The notes below the pieces were generated by a model. The model had not been told where the DNA came from. It worked only from the letters and a program-made list of their open reading frames with translations, and did no database searches. A stretch of DNA of 64,000 bases from Haematococcus lacustris (taxonomy: Eukaryota; Chlorophyta; Chlorophyceae; Chlamydomonadales; Haematococcaceae): positions 4,902,220 to 4,966,219 of the forward strand of contig JASKMD010000024.1 in NCBI GenBank assembly GCA_030144725.1, given 5' to 3'. Position numbers and translations under genes: made by a program. This document shows, piece after piece, positions 31,086 to 42,608 of this stretch (its first letter is position 1; every line of letters starts with the position of its first letter).

Positions 31086-34000
31086 GGGCTGGGCTGGGCT
31101 GGGCTGGGCTGGGCTGGGCTGGGCTGGGCTGGGCTGGGCTGGGCTGGGCTGGGCTGGGCTGGGCTGGGCTGGGCTGGGCTGGGCTGGGCTGGGCTGGGCT
31201 GGGCTGGGCTGGGCTGGGCTGGGCTGGGCTGGGCTGGGCTGGGCTGGGCTGGGCTGGGCTGGGCTGGGCTGGGCTGGGCTGGGCTGGGCTGGGCTGGGCT
31301 GGGCTGGGCTGGGCTGGGCTGGGCTGGGCTGGGCTGGGCTGGGCTGGGCTGGGCTGGGCTGGGCTGGGCTGGGCTGGGCTGGGCTGGGCTGGGCTGGGCT
31401 GGGCTGGGCTGGGCTGGGCTGGGCTGGGCTGGGCTGGGCTGGGCTGGGCTGGGCTGGGCTGGGCTGGGCTGGGCTGGGCTGGGCTGGGCTGGGCTGGGCT
31501 GGGCTGGGCTGGGCTGGGCTGGGCTGGGCTGGGCTGGGCTGGGCTGGGCTGGGCTGGGCTGGGCTGGGCTGGGCTGGGCTGGGCTGGGCTGGGCTGGGCT
31601 GGGCTGGGCTGGGCTGGGCTGGGCTGGGCTGGGCTGGGCTGGGCTGGGCTGGGCTGGGCTGGGCTGGGCTGGGCTGGGCTGGGCTGGGCTGGGCTGGGCT
31701 GGGCTGGGCTGGGCTGGGCTGGGCTGGGCTGGGCTGGGCTGGGCTGGGCTGGGCTGGGCTGGGCTGGGCTGGGCTGGGCTGGGCTGGGCTGGGCTGGGCT
31801 GGGCTGGGCTGGGCTGGGCTGGGCTGGGCTGGGCTGGGCTGGGCTGGGCTGGGCTGGGCTGGGCTGGGCTGGGCTGGGCTGGGCTGGGCTGGGCTGGGCT
31901 GGGCTGGGCTGGGCTGGGCTGGGCTGGGCTGGGCTGGGCTGGGCTGGGCTGGGCTGGGCTGGGCTGGGCTGGGCTGGGCTGGGCTGGGCTGGGCTGGGCT
32001 GGGCTGGGCTGGGCTGGGCTGGGCTGGGCTGGGCTGGGCTGGGCTGGGCTGGGCTGGGCTGGGCTGGGCTGGGCTGGGCTGGGCTGGGCTGGGCTGGGCT
32101 GGGCTGGGCTGGGCTGGGCTGGGCTGGGCTGGGCTGGGCTGGGCTGGGCTGGGCTGGGCTGGGCTGGGCTGGGCTGGGCTGGGCTGGGCTGGGCTGGGCT
32201 GGGCTGGGCTGGGCTGGGCTGGGCTGGGCTGGGCTGGGCTGGGCTGGGCTGGGCTGGGCTGGGCTGGGCTGGGCTGGGCTGGGCTGGGCTGGGCTGGGCT
32301 GGGCTGGGCTGGGCTGGGCTGGGCTGGGCTGGGCTGGGCTGGGCTGGGCTGGGCTGGGCTGGGCTGGGCTGGGCTGGGCTGGGCTGGGCTGGGCTGGGCT
32401 GGGCTGGGCTGGGCTGGGCTGGGCTGGGCTGGGCTGGGCTGGGCTGGGCTGGGCTGGGCTGGGCTGGGCTGGGCTGGGCTGGGCTGGGCTGGGCTGGGCT
32501 GGGCTGGGCTGGGCTGGGCTGGGCTGGGCTGGGCTGGGCTGGGCTGGGCTGGGCTGGGCTGGGCTGGGCTGGGCTGGGCTGGGCTGGGCTGGGCTGGGCT
32601 GGGCTGGGCTGGGCTGGGCTGGGCTGGGCTGGGCTGGGCTGGGCTGGGCTGGGCTGGGCTGGGCTGGGCTGGGCTGGGCTGGGCTGGGCTGGGCTGGGCT
32701 GGGCTGGGCTGGGCTGGGCTGGGCTGGGCTGGGCTGGGCTGGGCTGGGCTGGGCTGGGCTGGGCTGGGCTGGGCTGGGCTGGGCTGGGCTGGGCTGGGCT
32801 GGGCTGGGCTGGGCTGGGCTGGGCTGGGCTGGGCTGGGCTGGGCTGGGCTGGGCTGGGCTGGGCTGGGCTGGGCTGGGCTGGGCTGGGCTGGGCTGGGCT
32901 GGGCTGGGCTGGGCTGGGCTGGGCTGGGCTGGGCTGGGCTGGGCTGGGCTGGGCTGGGCTGGGCTGGGCTGGGCTGGGCTGGGCTGGGCTGGGCTGGGCT
33001 GGGCTGGGCTGGGCTGGGCTGGGCTGGGCTGGGCTGGGCTGGGCTGGGCTGGGCTGGGCTGGGCTGGGCTGGGCTGGGCTGGGCTGGGCTGGGCTGGGCT
33101 GGGCTGGGCTGGGCTGGGCTGGGCTGGGCTGGGCTGGGCTGGGCTGGGCTGGGCTGGGCTGGGCTGGGCTGGGCTGGGCTGGGCTGGGCTGGGCTGGGCT
33201 GGGCTGGGCTGGGCTGGGCTGGGCTGGGCTGGGCTGGGCTGGGCTGGGCTGGGCTGGGCTGGGCTGGGCTGGGCTGGGCTGGGCTGGGCTGGGCTGGGCT
33301 GGGCTGGGCTGGGCTGGGCTGGGCTGGGCTGGGCTGGGCTGGGCTGGGCTGGGCTGGGCTGGGCTGGGCTGGGCTGGGCTGGGCTGGGCTGGGCTGGGCT
33401 GGGCTGGGCTGGGCTGGGCTGGGCTGGGCTGGGCTGGGCTGGGCTGGGCTGGGCTGGGCTGGGCTGGGCTGGGCTGGGCTGGGCTGGGCTGGGCTGGGCT
33501 GGGCTGGGCTGGGCTGGGCTGGGCTGGGCTGGGCTGGGCTGGGCTGGGCTGGGCTGGGCTGGGCTGGGCTGGGCTGGGCTGGGCTGGGCTGGGCTGGGCT
33601 GGGCTGGGCTGGGCTGGGCTGGGCTGGGCTGGGCTGGGCTGGGCTGGGCTGGGCTGGGCTGGGCTGGGCTGGGCTGGGCTGGGCTGGGCTGGGCTGGGCT
33701 GGGCTGGGCTGGGCTGGGCTGGGCTGGGCTGGGCTGGGCTGGGCTGGGCTGGGCTGGGCTGGGCTGGGCTGGGCTGGGCTGGGCTGGGCTGGGCTGGGCT
33801 GGGCTGGGCTGGGCTGGGCTGGGCTGGGCTGGGCTGGGCTGGGCTGGGCTGGGCTGGGCTGGGCTGGGCTGGGCTGGGCTGGGCTGGGCTGGGCTGGGCT
33901 GGGCTGGGCTGGGCTGGGCTGGGCTGGGCTGGGCTGGGCTGGGCTGGGCTGGGCTGGGCTGGGCTGGGCTGGGCTGGGCTGGGCTGGGCTGGGCTGGGCT

Positions 34001-35125
34001 GGGCTGGGCTGGGCTGGGCTGGGCTGGGCTGGGCTGGGCTGGGCTGGGCTGGGCTGGGCTGGGCTGGGCTGGGCTGGGCTGGGCTGGGCTGGGCTGGGCT
34101 GGGCTGGGCTGGGCTGGGCTGGGCTGGGCTGGGCTGGGCTGGGCTGGGCTGGGCTGGGCTGGGCTGGGCTGGGCTGGGCTGGGCTGGGCTGGGCTGGGCT
34201 GGGCTGGGCTGGGCTGGGCTGGGCTGGGCTGGGCTGGGCTGGGCTGGGCTGGGCTGGGCTGGGCTGGGCTGGGCTGGGCTGGGCTGGGCTGGGCTGGGCT
34301 GGGCTGGGCTGGGCTGGGCTGGGCTGGGCTGGGCTGGGCTGGGCTGGGCTGGGCTGGGCTGGGCTGGGCTGGGCTGGGCTGGGCTGGGCTGGGCTGGGCT
34401 GGGCTGGGCTGGGCTGGGCTGGGCTGGGCTGGGCTGGGCTGGGCTGGGCTGGGCTGGGCTGGGCTGGGCTGGGCTGGGCTGGGCTGGGCTGGGCTGGGCT
34501 GGGCTGGGCTGGGCTGGGCTGGGCTGGGCTGGGCTGGGCTGGGCTGGGCTGGGCTGGGCTGGGCTGGGCTGGGCTGGGCTGGGCTGGGCTGGGCTGGGCT
34601 GGGCTGGGCTGGGCTGGGCTGGGCTGGGCTGGGCTGGGCTGGGCTGGGCTGGGCTGGGCTGGGCTGGGCTGGGCTGGGCTGGGCTGGGCTGGGCTGGGCT
34701 GGGCTGGGCTGGGCTGGGCTGGGCTGGGCTGGGCTGGGCTGGGCTGGGCTGGGCTGGGCTGGGCTGGGCTGGGCTGGGCTGGGCTGGGCTGGGCTGGGCT
34801 GGGCTGGGCTGGGCTGGGCTGGGCTGGGCTGGGCTGGGCTGGGCTGGGCTGGGCTGGGCTGGGCTGGGCTGGGCTGGGCTGGGCTGGGCTGGGCTGGGCT
34901 GGGCTGGGCTGGGCTGGGCTGGGCTGGGCTGGGCTGGGCTGGGCTGGGCTGGGCTGGGCTGGGCTGGGCTGGGCTGGGCTGGGCTGGGCTGGGCTGGGCT
35001 GGGCTGGGCTGGGCTGGGCTGGGCTGGGCTGGGCTGGGCTGGGCTGGGCTGGGCTGGGCTGGGCTGGGCTGGGCTGGGCTGGGCTGGGCTGGGCTGGGCT
35101 GGGCTGGGCTGGGCTGGGCTGGGCT
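31086..35125 (+). repeat. (GGGCT)n satellite, at least 808 copies
   Basis: 4040 bp of perfect GGGCT ending at an assembly gap. No variant unit is visible. GGG every five bases makes the + strand a continuous G-quadruplex-forming motif with CT loops. A five-base unit without stop codons in any frame produces huge spurious frames (GLGWA, SPAQP) on both strands. Confidence 0.99.
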
Positions 35126-35625
35126 NNNNNNNNNNNNNNNNNNNNNNNNNNNNNNNNNNNNNNNNNNNNNNNNNNNNNNNNNNNNNNNNNNNNNNNNNNN
35201 NNNNNNNNNNNNNNNNNNNNNNNNNNNNNNNNNNNNNNNNNNNNNNNNNNNNNNNNNNNNNNNNNNNNNNNNNNNNNNNNNNNNNNNNNNNNNNNNNNNN
35301 NNNNNNNNNNNNNNNNNNNNNNNNNNNNNNNNNNNNNNNNNNNNNNNNNNNNNNNNNNNNNNNNNNNNNNNNNNNNNNNNNNNNNNNNNNNNNNNNNNNN
35401 NNNNNNNNNNNNNNNNNNNNNNNNNNNNNNNNNNNNNNNNNNNNNNNNNNNNNNNNNNNNNNNNNNNNNNNNNNNNNNNNNNNNNNNNNNNNNNNNNNNN
35501 NNNNNNNNNNNNNNNNNNNNNNNNNNNNNNNNNNNNNNNNNNNNNNNNNNNNNNNNNNNNNNNNNNNNNNNNNNNNNNNNNNNNNNNNNNNNNNNNNNNN
35601 NNNNNNNNNNNNNNNNNNNNNNNNN
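35126..35625. other. Assembly gap, exactly 500 N
   Basis: A round gap length usually marks an unknown distance. It hides the end of the GGGCT array and the 5' part of gypsy element 2 (left LTR, gag, protease, most of RT). Confidence 0.99.
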
Positions 35626-35626
35626 A

Positions 35627-38125
35627 GAACTGAAGTTCTTGGGGCATATCGTCGGCAGGCAAGGAATTGCAGTAGACCCTGCCAAGGTGCAAGTCATCAA
35701 GGAGTGGCCTGTCCCTACATCCCTCAAAGAGCTACAAGCTTTCCTGGGGTTGGCCAACTTCTTCCGGCGATTCATTGCTGGTTACAGCACCATCGCTGCC
35801 CCACTCACACACTTGACCGGTGAGAAAGTGGCTGCCGGTACCAACTGGCAACAACTGGGAGAGCCTGCTTTAAGAGCTTTCAACGCTCTCAAGCAAGCTC
35901 TATGCTCCACTCCAGTGCTGGCGCTCCCTGACCCCAACCAGCCGTTTGAAGTGTGGTCTGATGCCTCACTCGTCGGCACGGGAGGTGTTCTCTTGCAGGG
36001 TGGTAGAGTGGTGGCATACACCAGCCACAAATTCTCCCCTGCACAGATGAAATACACCACAGGAGAGCAAGAACTTCTGGGTATCATCAGAGCACTGCAA
36101 GAATGGCGCTGCTACCTTGACGGGGCCGTGCATGTGACCATTGTGACTGACCACAACCCATTGATCTATCTCAAGACACAGACAAATCTCTCCAGGCGGC
36201 AAGCCCGATGGATGGAGTTCCTGGCACGTTTTAACCATCACATTGAGTACAAGCCAGGCAAGGGCAATGTGGCAGATCCACTGAGTCGCAATCCTGCTCT
36301 GACATACCAGATGACCAGCACTGGCAGTGATGACGATGACGGAGAGCCTATCATGGTCTCCGTTGGTGCCGCCCTATGTGTGTCCGGCGTGTATGCCCTG
36401 GTGTTGACACGGCGCCAAGCTGGGCTGCTGCAACAGCAGTCCACTGGTCAGCCTCCACCGGCTGCGCCATGCCCTCCAGCTGACACACGCCGCCACAGAC
36501 GCCCATGCGCTGATGGTCGGGCTGTCATCCCTAACCCTGTTGCCCCATGTGATGAGTGGCCTGGTGGGGGGGAGACCCAGCTGGACTCGGCCACACACAC
36601 ACCTGCGGCGAGCACCGAGTACAGCACGACAACAGGTGACTCACTCATAGAGGCAATCATCAAAGGCTACAGCACCGACGAGCGGTTCGCTGATCGTGCC
36701 TATACACAAGCCTATGAGTTGAGTGAAGCAGGGCTATGGATGTCCGGTGGCAAGGTGGTTGTGCCTAAGAGCCCCCTTGTCAGGAGGCAGGTGCTTGAGT
36801 CATGCCATGATGCCAACTATGCTGGTCACATGGGCATCAGCAAGACATGGCATGGTGTGAACCGCTACTTCACGTGGCCGGGCATGCGCAAGGATGTGGA
36901 GGACTATGTGCGGCAATGTGATGCCTGCCAGCGCAACAAGCCCAGCACCCGTCTCAAGGCCGGCAAGCTCCAACCCCTGTCTATACCTGGTCGTCGCTGG
37001 GAAAGCATAAGTATGGACATGATTGTAAAACTGCCCAAGAGTGGGAAACAAAACTATGACAGCATCATGGTCTATGTCGACAGGCTCAGCAAGATGGTGC
37101 ATCTGGTCCCTACACACGAGGCAATCAGTGCTGCAGACGCTGCCCGGCTGTTCTATCGTGAAGTGGTGCGGCTACATGGCCTGCCGGCCTCGGTCGTGAG
37201 TGACCGTGGTCCTATCTTCAACAGCCAGTACTGGAGGCATGTGTGCGAGCTGTGCCACACCCAGCTGTGTATGTCCAGTGCCTACCATCCTGAGACTGAC
37301 GGCCAGACCGAAAGAGCTAACAGAATCATTGAAGAAATGCTAAGACATTATGTCGACGAGAACCACAGTGACTGGGCAGACCACTTGCCTTGGGTTGAGT
37401 TCGCCATAAACAACTCATGGCACGAGACGGTGCGCAATTCGCCATTCTTCCTCAATTATGGCCAGCATCCGCTGACGCCAGCTGTGATGGACCTACCACG
37501 CAAAGTGCCTAAGGCAGCTGAGTTTGTGGAGGGTATCGAAAAGGCTGTGCGAAAAGCCAAACAATGCTGGCGAGTGGCTCAGCAGCGGATGAAAGCATTG
37601 GTCGATGGCAAGCGACGTGAAGTCTCGTATCACCCGGGTGCACAGGTGTTGCTCAGTACTGTCAACATGAGAAACAACCAAAATGAGCAAGGAGTGCGAA
37701 AACTGAAACCACGCTATGTGGGGCCCTTCACAGTGCTGCGAATGATTGGCAAGGTGGCAGTACAACTGCATCTGCCTCCTAGCTGGAACCGCATGCACAA
37801 CGTGTTCCATGTGTCCCTAGTCAAGCCCTACTGTGGGAACCAAACGCCTAACTTAGCGGCACCGCCTCCTGTGCAGTGGCTAGAAGGAGAACCTGTCTAT
37901 GAGGTTGAGAAGCTGCTGGCTCACAGGGTCGTGAAGCTCAAAGGCCGCAACCGGGGCAAGGGCCGGCCCAAGAGCAAAGAGGCGAAGAAAGGCTTGGAGT
38001 TCCTAGTTCGGTGGGCTGGATACTCTGAGGAGCATGACACGTGGGAGCCACAAAAGAACCTCCTGAACTGTGAAGAGGCAATGCAAGCTTACATTGAGCA
38101 GCATGGAGCACTGCCCGAGCTCTAG
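35627..38125 (+). CDS. pol: pol (partial, intact frame), gypsy element 2
   Basis: 832 codons in one frame, open at the gap. RT connection (ELKFLGHIVGRQGIAVDP), RNase H (FEVWSDASLVGTGGVLLQ; TTGEQELLGIIRALQEWRCY; TDHNPLIYL), integrase zinc finger (CHDANYAGHMGISKTW ... CDACQRNK), integrase core with Asp in SMDMIVKL, Asp in SDRGPIFNSQYW and Glu in DGQTERANRIIEE, the GPF/HVSL C-terminal region (HNVFHVSLVKPY), and a chromodomain (GLEFLVRWAGYSEEHDTWEP) near the end. A Lys/Arg-rich linker (KGRNRGKGRPKSKEAKK) separates it from the integrase. TAG at 38123-38125. No frameshifts in 2.5 kb, in contrast to element 1. Confidence 0.94.
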   Translation, partial: ELKFLGHIVGRQGIAVDPAKVQVIKEWPVPTSLKELQAFLGLANFFRRFIAGYSTIAAPLTHLTGEKVAAGTNWQQLGEPALRAFNALKQALCSTPVLALPDPNQPFEVWSDASLVGTGGVLLQGGRVVAYTSHKFSPAQMKYTTGEQELLGIIRALQEWRCYLDGAVHVTIVTDHNPLIYLKTQTNLSRRQARWMEFLARFNHHIEYKPGKGNVADPLSRNPALTYQMTSTGSDDDDGEPIMVSVGAALCVSGVYALVLTRRQAGLLQQQSTGQPPPAAPCPPADTRRHRRPCADGRAVIPNPVAPCDEWPGGGETQLDSATHTPAASTEYSTTTGDSLIEAIIKGYSTDERFADRAYTQAYELSEAGLWMSGGKVVVPKSPLVRRQVLESCHDANYAGHMGISKTWHGVNRYFTWPGMRKDVEDYVRQCDACQRNKPSTRLKAGKLQPLSIPGRRWESISMDMIVKLPKSGKQNYDSIMVYVDRLSKMVHLVPTHEAISAADAARLFYREVVRLHGLPASVVSDRGPIFNSQYWRHVCELCHTQLCMSSAYHPETDGQTERANRIIEEMLRHYVDENHSDWADHLPWVEFAINNSWHETVRNSPFFLNYGQHPLTPAVMDLPRKVPKAAEFVEGIEKAVRKAKQCWRVAQQRMKALVDGKRREVSYHPGAQVLLSTVNMRNNQNEQGVRKLKPRYVGPFTVLRMIGKVAVQLHLPPSWNRMHNVFHVSLVKPYCGNQTPNLAAPPPVQWLEGEPVYEVEKLLAHRVVKLKGRNRGKGRPKSKEAKKGLEFLVRWAGYSEEHDTWEPQKNLLNCEEAMQAYIEQHGALPEL

Positions 38126-38255
38126 ATTTCATACTCTTTACTAATGCTTTTGACACTAAGCGCAAAGGCGCGAGTCCCGGCACTACTGCAAGTAGCCGGG
38201 GCGGGGCAATCACCTAGACACACCAGCTGAGGACAGCTGATTCAACAATGAACCT

Positions 38256-38267
38256 GGTGGGGGGGAA
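38256..38267 (+). other. Polypurine tract of gypsy element 2
   Basis: A G-run ending in AA directly before the LTR start. Confidence 0.75.
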
Positions 38268-38460
38268 TGTAACGTGGGAATGCGCCAGGCTATTATGCCA
38301 ATAAGGCCGCCCGTTCGTATACCCTCTAATAACCAGTGTGTAGTAGGAAGTGTGGTGACCGGTGTCAAAAGCCGGGTTCGACTCCCGGAGATCTCTCCGT
38401 TGACTACGCCCTGAGGTCTTGAGCCACACGTCCTATTATTCGCTGGTTTAACACGTAACA
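38268..38460 (+). repeat. Right LTR of gypsy element 2
   Basis: 193 bp, TGTAACGTGGG ... CACGTAACA (TG...CA ends with short imperfect terminal inverted repeats). The left LTR is not in the window, so the boundary rests on the PPT and the terminal bases. Confidence 0.8.
38356..38388 (+). promoter_or_regulatory. T-arm-like B-box hairpin in LTR of element 2
   Basis: TGAC/GTCA hairpin (38356-38367), then a perfect 5-bp stem CCGGG/CCCGG around loop TTCGACT (38372-38388). GGTTCGACTCC at 38375-38385 matches the Pol III B box exactly. Confidence 0.6.
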
Positions 38461-38989
38461 TAGGGGGCGCAGCTGCGGCAAGCTTCTCACGGATGTGGGT
38501 GCACACGTGGCTCAGTAGCTTGGGTACCCTCCAGCTGGTGTGTACCTCATGCTTGTGGAACTGGAGGTATGTCTGAAGTTGTTTCCCTGTCATCTTCATT
38601 GCCTCCTCGACAATTGTGTGGCCAAAATCACGCCCCCCAAAGGCAAGGGCATGGGCTGCTGCAAGCCGCTCTCGGCACGCATGGTCACCCACATTAACCA
38701 CAACCCTCCCCACCTTGTGCGCTGCTTCTGTGATCAGGCGCCCTGCCTTTGCTGACCGCTGTGCTGCAGCTGCGGCATCCTCCTTCCGCCGGAGAGGAGG
38801 CGAGGAGAAGGAGAGGTAGGGGGGAGGAGGCTGATGGCAGGCTGGACTGCTGGGAGGAGGGGCTACTGGGAGCTGGGAGGGGTAGACGAGGTTGAGAGAT
38901 AGTGGGTTAAGCTGTGTTGGTGGTGGCCACGCGGCGGAGTGGTGAGTGTAACAGTTGTACGGCGCATGCAAGTGTGATGCTGGCCACAA
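38461..38989 (-). CDS. Unrecognised ORF interrupted by gypsy element 2
   Basis: A minus-strand frame from ATG 38989: a Pro/Ser-rich N-terminus, then ordinary protein (KAGRLITEAAHKVGRVVVNV, RLAAAHALAFGGRDFGHTIV, KMTGKQLQTYLQFHKHE, RVPKLLSHVCTHIREKLAAA) up to the LTR edge at 38460. The frame continues spuriously into the LTR. Family not recognised. The C-terminal half would lie beyond the retrotransposon's left LTR. Confidence 0.45.
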
Positions 38990-39630
38990 GGTACTCTGAA
39001 CTCTGTAAAGGGAAGAGTGGGTTCACAGCCCAACGAGCTACCCCGCTCTAAGCTCGTGGTCAATGGCATTTAGGCTAGATCCACATTGAGGTCAGGCTGT
39101 TGATCAATGGTCCAAAACATAAAGCGGATCATAGCTGGAGGGGGTAACTAGTCCCTACTGTGCCGCCCACCATTACAGCGATAAAGCGCTGCCACACACA
39201 AATTCGGGTTCCTTCACATCCTCGCCAAGCGGCCTGCGCCATCAGGAAGCTCGCGCAGCCATGTTTGCCGGACTTCGGTGGTGTGCGCCACTGACATGTC
39301 GTGAAGCCTTAGGCATTGTTGTCACCGCTCTTCGCGCTATCCCTAAAGAAGGTACGTCTTACGTACGGCCATGATTCTTCGCTACGCATTCCGAAGGTAC
39401 GTGCGCTAATTCCACTTCTTGTAACATCGTGTAACTGAGTTTTACTCAATTGTAATCGTTAATAGACCTCGTTTTAAGAATCGTTAACTGCAGCGACCTG
39501 GTGTATTAACAAAAGTGGTTGCCAACGAACACGTAACAGCCGGCCAACACCATCGCAGGTGACAAGAAGCATCACATTGCGCGGCTTCGCCGCGCCTATA
39601 GAGCTTCACCTACGTAAAACTCAATTACAC
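38990..39630. other. Intergenic, no gene recognised
   Basis: Unique-looking sequence with no long protein-like frame. TACGTAAAACTCAATTACAC near 39611 is an imperfect inverted match to GTTTTACTCAATTGTAATCG near 39438. Confidence 0.4.
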
Positions 39631-39832
39631 TAGATAATGGAGTCGCTAGGGTCGTTTTAGGCAGTTGAAAAAGGCTCGGTCTCGGCCCTGGCGCGGGACA
39701 GCTCTCGACCTCAGCCAGCGGCCACGTCGCTACGCTCCGTGTCCGCTGGCTTCGGTCTCGAGCTGCCCCGCGCCAGGGCCTCGACCTCGCCTTTTTAAAC
39801 CGCCTAAAACGACCCGCGACACCATTATATAC
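39631..39832. repeat. Foldback element or hairpin, about 200 bp
   Basis: TAGATAATGG ... GTCGTTTTAGGC ... CCCTGGCGCGGG at the left is mirrored by CCCGCGCCAGGG ... GCCTAAAACGAC ... CCATTATATA at the right, with a centre near 39731. Arms are about 85% matched by eye. Confidence 0.75.
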
Positions 39833-39984
39833 TAAGTTTCTCAAGTGTCGACGAAAGTTCTGGGTGCGGTGCCTGGTGGACGCTTGGTGGACGCTTGTCA
39901 TGGTGGTAAGCAGTTGTGATGAAGGAGGGCCCCAATGTAATTAGACATGCTTCACTTGTATTCCTTGTAGGTACCCACACCACT

Positions 39985-40436
39985 ACACCCTTCCAGCTGC
40001 TGCCCCACCCCCTACCCTCTGTTGCCCCACCACTTGCCTGTTGTGTTCCACCGCCTACTTGTTGCTGCCCCACCCCCTGCTCTCTGTTGCCAGACCACCT
40101 GCCCGTTGCTGTCACACCCCCTGCCCGTTTAGCCCCACCCCATGCGTGCTGTTGCCCCACACCCTGCCTCTTGTTGCCCACCACCTGCCTTTTGTTGCCC
40201 CACGCCCCCACCCGCTGCAGCCCCACACCCTGCCCGCTGCTGCCCCACACCCTACCTGCTAATGCCTCACACCCTGCCCGTTGCTGCCCCACACCCTGCC
40301 CATGCCCACTCTAGCCCACACCCTGCTCGTTGTTGCTCCATATCCTGCCCATTGCTGCCCCACCACCTGCCTGCTGCTGCCCCATAGCCCTGTTGCCCAA
40401 CACTCCTCACACCGCTGCCCCACACCTTGCTCGCAC
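39985..40436 (+). repeat. Degenerate 21-22-bp minisatellite (TTGCTGCCCCACACCCTGCCC)
   Basis: About twenty diverged units. Spurious Cys/Pro-rich frames on both strands. Confidence 0.9.
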
Positions 40437-40578
40437 TCATGATAAACAAGGACCGGTCGCGATTGGACCGACCATAGCTCCTTGGAAAGAGGAGTAGAAG
40501 GCCGTTCGAACGGTATAAGTCTTACGTGAATCCGTGCATCCGTTGCGACGTAATTTGGCCGCGATTTTCCTAACCAAG

Positions 40579-40965
40579 CAATCTGTGCAGATGTCGGTTG
40601 TCCCTAATCTGCACAGCTGCTGATAGTTGACATCTGCACAGATGCAGGCGATGTCGACATCTGTGCAGCTGCGGGAAGTCGACATCTGCACAGATGTCGT
40701 ATACCGCGACCAACATCTGTGCATCTGCTGACGACGACATCTGTACAGATGTCGACTATTACATTCAATGCTTGGCTGTGCAGATGTTGTTACCGACATC
40801 TGTGCAGCTGCTGACGACGGCATCTGCACAGATGTCGACTATTACATTCGAGCCATGGCTGTGCAGATGTTGTTTGTAGCATCTGCACAGATGTCGACTT
40901 TTACATTTGCGGCTTGGCTGTGCAGATGTCGTGGCTCCATCTGCACAGATGTCGACTATTTCATC
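40579..40965. repeat. Satellite of near-palindrome GACATCTGCACAGATGTC, left block
   Basis: About ten units spaced roughly 35-65 bp with both TG and CA centres. The first unit, AATCTGTGCAGATGTCGGTT, is the inverse of the last unit of the right block at 44771-44790 except for the central two bases. Confidence 0.9.
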
Positions 40966-40979
40966 GACTCTTACATCCG

Positions 40980-41340
40980 CAAAGCACATGTATCCACATC
41001 CAAACACCCCGCAACACCTCGCTACACCCTCGCAAAACACATGTATTGACCACCAAACACCCCGCAACACCTCGCTACACCCCCGCAAAACACATGCATT
41101 GACACCCAAACATTCCGCAACATCTCGCTACACCCCCGCAAAACACATGTATTGACACCCAAAACACCCCGCAACACCTCGCTACACCCCCGCAAAACAC
41201 ATGTATTGACACTCAAACACCTCGCAACACCTCGCTACACCCCCGCAAAACACATGTATTGACGACCCAACACCCCGCAACACCCCCGCAAAACACATGC
41301 ATTGACACTCAAACATCCCGCAACACCTCGCTACGGGACT
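40980..41340 (+). repeat. About 60-bp tandem repeat (CCCGCAACACCTCGCTACAC)
   Basis: Six copies, each with CCCGCAACACCTCGCTACAC and GCAAAACACATGTATTGAC. Confidence 0.9.
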
Positions 41341-41490
41341 TGCAAGCACATGTCTCGATGCACCATCACTCCACAAAACCTCAATATGGCTATGCTAAGC
41401 ACATGCATTGATGCACCCAATGATAATAACACCTCCCTACGATGTGACAAGGTAGCAACGACACAACACAACAAGAAGGTGACGCCACAC

Positions 41491-41934
41491 ACCATCACCA
41501 TCACCATCACCATCACCATCACCATCACCATCACCATCACCATCACCATCACCATCACCATCATCACACCACACCACACCACACCACACCACACCACACC
41601 ACACCACACCACACCACACCACACCACACCACACCACACCACACCACACCACACCACACCACACCACACCACACCACACCACACCACACCACACCACACC
41701 ACACCACACCACACCACACCACACCACACCACACCACACCACACCACACCACACCACACCACACCACACCACACCACACCACACCACACCACACCACACC
41801 ACACCACACCACACCACACCACACCACACCACACCACACCACACCACACCACACCACACCACACCACACCACACCACACCACACCACACCACACCACACC
41901 ACACCACACCACACCACACCACACCACACCACAC
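41491..41934 (+). repeat. (ACCATC)n then (CACCA)n microsatellites
   Basis: 41491-41564 is a hexamer array; 41564-41934 is about 74 copies of CACCA. Confidence 0.97.
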
Positions 41935-42138
41935 CCCAACAAGGTGACAACACAACAACATCGCAGCAAGGCGTCAAGATGACGAGGACAACAAGCACGG
42001 GCTGACAACCACCCAAGCGCTCAGCTATCCCTTTTGAGAGGGATGGGTAGGGTCATTGTGGTGTGTGGGCATGGCATGGCCAGGGTGGGCTGGGTGGGCT
42101 GCTACTCCAAGCTGCCCGCTCCAGGTTGCCCGCTCCAG

Positions 42139-42260
42139 GCTGCTACGCCAAGGGTAGGGTAGGGAGAGGGCTGCTACGCCAAGGGTAGGGTAGGGAGAGG
42201 GCTGCTACGCCAAGGGTAGGGTAGGGAGAGGGCTGCTACGCCAAGGGTAGGGTAGGGAGA
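42139..42260 (+). repeat. 31-bp tandem repeat, four copies
   Basis: Unit CTGCTACGCCAAGGGTAGGG plus TAGGGAGAGGG. Confidence 0.93.
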
Positions 42261-42402
42261 GGGCTGCAGCGTGTGTCGTGGGGCGGGGGGTGGGAAAGGC
42301 GGGAGGTAGGTGGGGTGCCAGGCTTGGAGGTGGTGGGACAGGGGAGGGGAGTGGGAAGGGGGAAGGAGGAAGGGGGGAAGAGGGAAGGGCTGACCGTGGG
42401 AC

Positions 42403-42476
42403 CTGCAGTAAACAATGGGCATCTTTGCGGTTAGGCTGGGCATCTGACCACCCATGTGCAAGGGCTGGCCACTCAC
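42403..42476 (-). other. Intron-like module, 74 bp
   Basis: Minus strand GTGAGTGGCCAGCCCTTGCA at the 5' end, TTGTTTACTGCAG|GTCCCACGG at the 3' end; similar to 17254-17178. Confidence 0.45.
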
Positions 42477-42608
42477 TCTTTGCTAGCGCCACTTTTTTAT
42501 CTACCTGGCAGCGCCGCCATGGCTGCAGCTCCTGGCTGCTCTTGCGCTCCATGCACCTGCTTCTTGTGGTAGGGTGATGAAGGAGGTGGTGGTGGGGGAG
42601 GGAGGGGA

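Larger units (their letters stand above)
35626..38460 (+). mobile_element. Ty3/gypsy element 2, 3' half
   Basis: Pol from the last part of RT to the chromodomain, polypurine tract and right LTR. The 5' half lies in or beyond the gap. A different family from element 1: distinct LTR and a longer chromodomain linker. Confidence 0.92.

Noticed and set aside
30957..38125. Open frames of 1500-2300 codons through the GGGCT array and the gap on both strands
   Set aside because: GGGCT has no stop in any frame, so any array is open; N bases hide stops. Only 35627-38125 is real coding sequence.
41302..42016. HHTTP, CGVVW and similar frames over the CACCA microsatellite
   Set aside because: Pure pentamer or hexamer translation.
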